Below are positions 33,473-37,364 of a stretch of 37,364 bases of DNA, piece by piece. The notes beneath the pieces are model-generated. The model worked only from the letters and a program-made list of their open reading frames with translations. It searched no databases and was not told where the DNA came from. Source of the stretch: a bacterium (GTDB taxonomy: Bacteria; Arandabacterota; Arandabacteria; Arandabacterales; Arandabacteraceae); NCBI GenBank assembly GCA_025774845.1, contig JALGZP010000018.1, positions 1 through 37,364 of the forward strand, read 5' to 3'. Position 1 is the stretch's first letter, and every line of letters starts with the position of its first letter. The position numbers and the translations under genes were made by a program.

Positions 33473-34543
33473 TTGGAACTGTTCAGCAGACTCAAGGTCG
33501 ATAGCCACGAGCAGATCATGTTCTTCAGGGAACAGGTGTCGCAGCTTCGTGCGATCGTTGCTATTCATGATACCACGCTCGGGCCTGCGATCGGTGGCGT
33601 GCGGATGAAGGAGTATCCGGATGAGGATGGCGCCGTAGAGGATGCGCTCAGGCTGTCGAAGAGCATGACCTACAAGGCGGCGGGTGCGGGTCTCGATTTC
33701 GGTGGCGGCCAGACGGTCATAATGGGTGATCCCAAGAAGGACAAGAGTGAATCCCTCTTCAGAGCCCTCGGAAGGTTCATCGACAGCCTGGGGGGAAGAT
33801 ACATAGCCGCAGAGGGTGTCGGCACCGGTTTCAACGACATGGACTTCATAAGGATGGAGACAAAGTACGTCGTCGGGATACCAAGCTCGCGCGGTGGCAG
33901 TGATGATCCATCCCCGGTCTGCGCCACAGGTGTTATGAGAGGTCTGGAAGCATGCCGGGCCTTCGTCACGGGCAGTGATGATCTCGCGGGAGTCAAGGTA
34001 GCCGTCCAGGGCGTCGGCCGTGTCGGGCGCATTCTCGTCGGACGACTTACCGAGCGGGGAGCCGCCGTGACTATCGCCGACATCGACCCCGGCGCGACAG
34101 AGCGGGTTACTTCCGAGTATGACGTCACCGTAGTCAGCCCTGATGACATATATGCCGTCGAGTGTGACATATTCTGCCCGTGTGCCCTGGGCGGGATCAT
34201 AAACGACCAGACGATCAAGCAGCTTAAGTGCAGGATTGTTGCCGGGGCTGCCAACAGTCAGCTTGAGGATGAGAAGCACGGTGACGTGCTCCACAAGCGC
34301 GGCATTCTCTACGCGCCTGACTACATAATCAACGCGGGTGGTCTGATCAATGTGGCGGACGAGATCTACGGCTATGACAAGCAGCGTGCGATGAGAAAGA
34401 CCGGAGCCATAAAGGAGGTCTTAACAAGCATCCTGCTCTCCGCCCGCGATGAGGGTATCTCCACACATCAAGCCGCCGACCGGTTCGCTGAACGGAGAAT
34501 AGAGCAGGTCGGAATGGTGCGTCGCACCTACGTTTCCTCGTAG
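33473..34543 (+). CDS. Leucine/valine dehydrogenase-like protein with Gln at the catalytic lysine position
   Basis: The TTG start follows GAGGTGA and gives 356 residues, the length of leucine dehydrogenases. Matches include GPAIGGVRMKEY, MTYKAAGAGLDFGGGQTVI, NDMDFIRMETKYVVGI with the conserved Asp, and the NAD fold VQGVGRVGRILVGRL. In Bacillus leucine dehydrogenase Lys68 and Lys80 bind and activate the substrate; here Lys68 is kept but residue 80 is Gln (codon CAG). Normal oxidation of branched-chain amino acids is therefore doubtful. A branched-chain catabolic role is suggested by the phosphotransacylase and thioesterase downstream. It is convergent with the FAH-family gene, 12 bases apart. 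Confidence 0.85.
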   Translation: MELFSRLKVDSHEQIMFFREQVSQLRAIVAIHDTTLGPAIGGVRMKEYPDEDGAVEDALRLSKSMTYKAAGAGLDFGGGQTVIMGDPKKDKSESLFRALGRFIDSLGGRYIAAEGVGTGFNDMDFIRMETKYVVGIPSSRGGSDDPSPVCATGVMRGLEACRAFVTGSDDLAGVKVAVQGVGRVGRILVGRLTERGAAVTIADIDPGATERVTSEYDVTVVSPDDIYAVECDIFCPCALGGIINDQTIKQLKCRIVAGAANSQLEDEKHGDVLHKRGILYAPDYIINAGGLINVADEIYGYDKQRAMRKTGAIKEVLTSILLSARDEGISTHQAADRFAERRIEQVGMVRRTYVSS

Positions 34544-34555
34544 CCCGGTTTCTTC

Positions 34556-35458
34556 CTAGCCTTCCGCAGTCACAGGGTTTGTGAGAGTCCCGATTCCCTC
34601 GATTGTGATCTCTACGGTATCTCCGCTCTTAAGAAATACCTGCGGCTCTCTGAAGACCCCAACGCCTCCCGGCGTTCCTGTCGAGATGATATCGCCGGGC
34701 TGGAGTGTGATATTTCTGGTCACAAACGCTATGATAGCAACCGGGCTGAATATCAGGTTGGCGGTTGTTGAAGACTGCATGACCTCTGAGTTGAGTTTCG
34801 TTGTTATCTCGAGTTCCGGTGGGTCCCCGAACTCATCCCGGGTGACAATCCACGGTCCAAGCGGCGCAAAAGTGTCCATACCCTTCGACCTGAACCACTG
34901 TTTCTCACTGAACTGGGCTTCCCTCTCCGTAACGTCATTCATACAGCAGTAGCCGAATATCGCTTCGGCCGCTTCTTCCTCCCCGGCTTTACTGACTTCG
35001 CGTCCAATGACAAGTGCCAGTTCTCCCTCATAATCGACCTGCTCAGATCCCCTGGGGATAACAATGGGCTCCCCCGGGGCTATCACTGAAGTCGGCGACT
35101 TGGCAAAGAGAAGCGGTGCCTGCGGCAACTTCGCACCCTGTTCTTCGGCGTGATCTCTGTAATTCCGTCCGATGCATATGATCTTGGGTGGCCGGCGGAT
35201 CGGCGCCAGGAGCCTGATTTCCTCAAGCGATGCCCAGCACTGAAGCGGCAGCTCATGCTTATCCCGCAGAGCCTCCGTCAGTTTCTGGTGAAGTTCGTTT
35301 AGTGTCGGGATCCGGCCAGCACTCAGCAGGCACAGGAGCCTGGCCGGCATCTCTTCCATACCGAGAAAGCTCGAGCAGGACTCTACATCATACACGTTTT
35401 GATCGATCAGGATGCCTGCGCGTTCATCAGTACCCCTTGTGTAGGATATGACTTTCAC
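34556..35458 (-). CDS. Fumarylacetoacetate hydrolase-family protein
   Basis: The 300-residue protein starts with GTG after GGGAGGTGTG. The core starts near residue 92 (KIICIGRNYRDHAEEQG), and the metal ligands are Glu144 and Glu146 (DYEGELALVIG) and Asp175 (NDVTERE). The end has GDIISTGTPGGVGVF and GDTVEITIEGIGTLTNPV. The family covers 2-hydroxyhepta-2,4-diene-1,7-dioate isomerases, acylpyruvases and oxaloacetate decarboxylases; the exact reaction cannot be told. It is the only minus-strand gene in the window and shares a divergent region with the thioesterase gene. Confidence 0.93.
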   Translation of the reverse strand: MKVISYTRGTDERAGILIDQNVYDVESCSSFLGMEEMPARLLCLLSAGRIPTLNELHQKLTEALRDKHELPLQCWASLEEIRLLAPIRRPPKIICIGRNYRDHAEEQGAKLPQAPLLFAKSPTSVIAPGEPIVIPRGSEQVDYEGELALVIGREVSKAGEEEAAEAIFGYCCMNDVTEREAQFSEKQWFRSKGMDTFAPLGPWIVTRDEFGDPPELEITTKLNSEVMQSSTTANLIFSPVAIIAFVTRNITLQPGDIISTGTPGGVGVFREPQVFLKSGDTVEITIEGIGTLTNPVTAEG

Positions 35459-35556
35459 GTCTCACACCTCCCGTAGACATACCCCTGTAGCGCCGGGTCT
35501 CCGGGCCTGACGAACCGCGTTCGTGCACCCGGCATACAGGTCTGTGTTTTTGGCAA

Positions 35557-35585
35557 TTGAATTCAACTCGATTCTTGCTTAGAAT
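35557..35585 (+). promoter_or_regulatory. Sigma-70-type promoter of the thioesterase-phosphotransacylase pair
   Basis: TTGAAT (35557-35562), 17 bases, TAGAAT (35580-35585), about 48 bases before the ATG at 35633. The -35 lies in a perfect palindrome TTGAATTCAA (35557-35566), a possible regulator site between the divergent genes. Confidence 0.5.
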
Positions 35586-35632
35586 ATCCTCCGTGGGTTT
35601 TGGTTTCAAGGTCAAACTGGGAGTATGGCTCA

Positions 35633-36046
35633 ATGGACCTGAATGCCGACGACAGTATGTGTTTCGTCTGTGGCCAGCGTAACCCGATAGGCCTCAAGAT
35701 CAAATTCGATGTCGACGCCGTGAATCTGAAGATCGAGGGGTCTTTTGTACCCCGGAGCGAGCACCAGGGTTACACCGGGATCATGCATGGCGGCCTTGTG
35801 TGTGCGCTACTGGATGAGGCAATCGTCAAGGTGCTCTGGGAGTCCGGCATTACGGCGGTCAGTGCGTCACTCGACATCAGGCTGGCCAAACCCGTGCCGC
35901 TCGGGGAACGGGTGATCATAAAGGGTCAGGTCATATCACACAAGGGAAGGGTCTACAATATGACTTCGCGGCTTGAGAATGAAGCCGGGACTGTTTTGGC
36001 TCACGCAGAGGGCAAGTGTGTGCAGGTGTCACGCAAGGAGGGATGA
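35633..36046 (+). CDS. PaaI-type hot-dog thioesterase
   Basis: The ATG at 35633 gives 137 residues; an upstream TTG at 35600 is in frame but lies too near the predicted start of transcription. The N-terminus has CFVCGQRNPIGLK, a pattern of a PaaI thioesterase subgroup. The catalytic helix is GIMHGGLVCALLDEAI, followed by VSASLDIRLAKPVPLGE. It hydrolyses acyl-CoA thioesters, substrate unknown. It lies one base before the GTG of the phosphotransacylase gene. Confidence 0.9.
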   Translation: MDLNADDSMCFVCGQRNPIGLKIKFDVDAVNLKIEGSFVPRSEHQGYTGIMHGGLVCALLDEAIVKVLWESGITAVSASLDIRLAKPVPLGERVIIKGQVISHKGRVYNMTSRLENEAGTVLAHAEGKCVQVSRKEG

Positions 36047-36047
36047 G

Positions 36048-36998
36048 GTGTCTAGCCAGGCTAAGAAGAAGGTCTCGAAGGTACGCTTCAAGGACATAAT
36101 AATGGTTGCCCGAAAGGTCTCCAGGTCTCACACGCCCCGTGTTGCCGTTGCGGGAGCCCACGATCCCGTCGTGCTCGATGTCCTTTGTGACGCCGCCGGC
36201 CAGGGTTTCGCAGCTCCGCTGCTGTACGGAGACGAGAGCAAGATCCAGCGTATGGCCGCACGCGACCGCCTGTCGCTCAAGGGCTGTGACATAGTCGATG
36301 TCCCGGATTCCACCCGGTCCGCACGCATGGCGGCGGAGGCTGCAAGTTCAGGCGAAGCCGATGTGCTGATGAAAGGCAATGTCACGACCGCGACCCTGAT
36401 GAAGGCGGCCCTTGACGGTGAAATCGGAATAAAGACCGACAGATTGATGAGCCATGTAGCGATCCTTGAGTCTGAAAACTTCAAACGGATCATGTTCATG
36501 TCCGATGGTGGCATAGTGATAGAGCCCGATCTCAGCCAGAAAATCGAGATTGTCAAGAATGCGATCAGGGTTGCGACTGCCCTTGGGGTGAAGACACCCA
36601 AGGTTGCCATGCTTTCATGCATCGAGGTCGTAAATACCCAGATGAAATCCGCCGTGGAAGCGGCCATCATCTCCAAGATGGCCGAGCGCGGTCAGATTCC
36701 GGGTGCGATCGTGGACGGGCCATTTGCCCTCGACAATGCCGTCTCCGTTGAGGCTGCAAAACAGAAGGGTGTTGAAAGCCCGGTCGCGGGTGTCGCGGAC
36801 ATTCTTATCGTCGGGCATGCCGATGTCGGTAACGTGTTCTATAAGACACTGACCTACTTCTGCGGCAAGCAGACAAAGACCGCCGGAGTGATTGTAGGCG
36901 GGATCGTGCCGATGGTGGCCGTTTCCCGTGCGGATACCTATGAGGCACGTTTGAATTCAATTGCCGTGGCCTGCGTATTGTCGCAAAGTCCGGCATGA
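36048..36998 (+). CDS. ptb: Phosphate butyryl/acetyltransferase
   Basis: The GTG at 36048 follows AAGGAGGG and gives 316 residues. The PTA/PTB fold is clear: VAVAGAHDPVVLDVLCDA, ADVLMKGNVTTATLMKAAL, RLMSHVAILES, KVAMLSCIEVVN, GAIVDGPFALDNAVS, and near the end GVIVGGIVPMVAVSRADT. Length and motifs are nearer phosphate butyryltransferase than phosphate acetyltransferase. It converts acyl-CoA and phosphate to acyl phosphate, the step before a butyrate kinase makes ATP. No kinase gene follows. With the leucine dehydrogenase-like gene it recalls the Bacillus ptb-bcd-buk cluster. Confidence 0.92.
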   Translation: MSSQAKKKVSKVRFKDIIMVARKVSRSHTPRVAVAGAHDPVVLDVLCDAAGQGFAAPLLYGDESKIQRMAARDRLSLKGCDIVDVPDSTRSARMAAEAASSGEADVLMKGNVTTATLMKAALDGEIGIKTDRLMSHVAILESENFKRIMFMSDGGIVIEPDLSQKIEIVKNAIRVATALGVKTPKVAMLSCIEVVNTQMKSAVEAAIISKMAERGQIPGAIVDGPFALDNAVSVEAAKQKGVESPVAGVADILIVGHADVGNVFYKTLTYFCGKQTKTAGVIVGGIVPMVAVSRADTYEARLNSIAVACVLSQSPA

Positions 36999-37012
36999 CA
37001 CGCCTTTGGTGC

Positions 37013-37041
37013 TTGACCTCGCTTCAGGTTCGATTTAGGAT
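37013..37041 (+). promoter_or_regulatory. Sigma-70-type promoter of the polysaccharide export gene
   Basis: TTGACC (37013-37018), 17 bases, TAGGAT (37036-37041), 52 bases before the ATG at 37094. Confidence 0.55.
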
Positions 37042-37093
37042 TGATACAATGCGGGGGGAATGGATTCATACACAAGCGACAGGAGCGGCGTAG

Positions 37094-37364
37094 ATGGGTA
37101 GAGCTTTATTCCTTGCGTTGATCACCAGCCTGCTTCTGTGCATTTCACTGTGCCCGGGCCTCTGGGGTCAGGAAATTACCCAGGGCGCTGCCACCTCCAC
37201 CGGCCAGGCAGCCGCGGCACCGGGTCAGGCTCCCTTACAGATTGCGGGAGGCGCTCTCGAAGGCACACTTGACCCGGAACAGTACATCCTCGGCGCGGGG
37301 GATGTTCTTGCAATAGGCTTCTGGGGCGATGTCAACCGCCAGGAGATAGTCACCGCCAATCCCG
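37094..37364 (+). CDS. Polysaccharide export protein, Wza-like, 5' part
   Basis: The ATG follows AGGAG by nine bases, and the frame runs off the window after 90 codons. A signal peptide (LFLALITSLLLCISLCPG) is followed by a Thr/Ala/Gln-rich stretch (about 25-50) and then YILGAGDVLAIGFWGDVNRQ, the typical start of the Poly_export domain (LGPGDvL pattern). Family members form the outer-membrane channel for capsule or exopolysaccharide. The rest, and probably a Wzc-like partner, lie beyond the window. It has its own promoter, so it opens a new unit. Confidence 0.85.
   Translation, partial: MGRALFLALITSLLLCISLCPGLWGQEITQGAATSTGQAAAAPGQAPLQIAGGALEGTLDPEQYILGAGDVLAIGFWGDVNRQEIVTANP

Overview
The window reads as a chromosomal segment of a Gram-negative, probably fermentative bacterium from a poorly cultured lineage. 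Evidence seen directly: secreted beta-barrel proteins ending in aromatic residues, a PorV/PorQ-type (UPF0164) barrel, a FlgD-type Ig C-terminal domain, lipoprotein signals, and many GTG and TTG starts. This mix fits the Fibrobacterota-Chlorobiota-Bacteroidota neighbourhood and related candidate phyla (for example Krumholzibacteriota, Eisenbacteria, Latescibacterota or Fermentibacterota). I cannot name the phylum from sequence alone. There are no rRNA or tRNA genes, CRISPR arrays, phage genes or transposases.

Region 1 (1-16476, all + strand, very tight spacing) looks like one alpha-glucan capture, degradation and import operon. It holds the 3' part of a large secreted protein with a glucodextranase-type C-terminal module, a PorV-like barrel fused to a coiled coil and LysM-like end, a plain barrel, a barrel carrying an N-terminal AMPK/CBM48 glycogen-binding module, a lipoprotein with two such modules, a maltose-type ABC importer (two permeases and a binding lipoprotein, no ATPase), a secreted multidomain GH57 amylopullulanase, and a VWA membrane protein. 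No SusC or SusD homologue is present, so this looks like a Sus-analogous system built from other parts.

Region 2 (16477-19767) holds two HU-type DNA-binding genes, each with its own promoter, around an XRE-cupin regulator. A clear intrinsic terminator follows, then YjbQ, a family 4 uracil-DNA glycosylase and a prepilin peptidase. The next 605 bases (19768-20372) hold no gene. They carry several strong inverted repeats (possible structured RNA) and a near-perfect sigma-70 promoter for groES-groEL.

Region 3 (20373-32721) holds groES-groEL, then a long collinear run: speD, rpoZ, archease, rtcB, lon (with an unusual histone-H1-like basic N-terminal tail), a soluble GAF histidine kinase, two CNNM/CorC-type membrane proteins and a ROK sugar kinase. 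It links RNA repair, proteolysis and stress functions, and the ROK kinase could phosphorylate glucose released by region 1.

Region 4 (32722-37364) starts with two 65-bp REP-like palindromes flanking a small putative lipoprotein with an H-type lectin-like domain. Then come a leucine-dehydrogenase-like protein with Gln in place of the usual catalytic Lys80, a convergent fumarylacetoacetate-hydrolase-family gene, a hot-dog thioesterase, a phosphate butyryl/acetyltransferase, and the start of a polysaccharide export (Wza-like) gene cut by the window end. Several promoters share TTGAC-17/18-TAGnnT.
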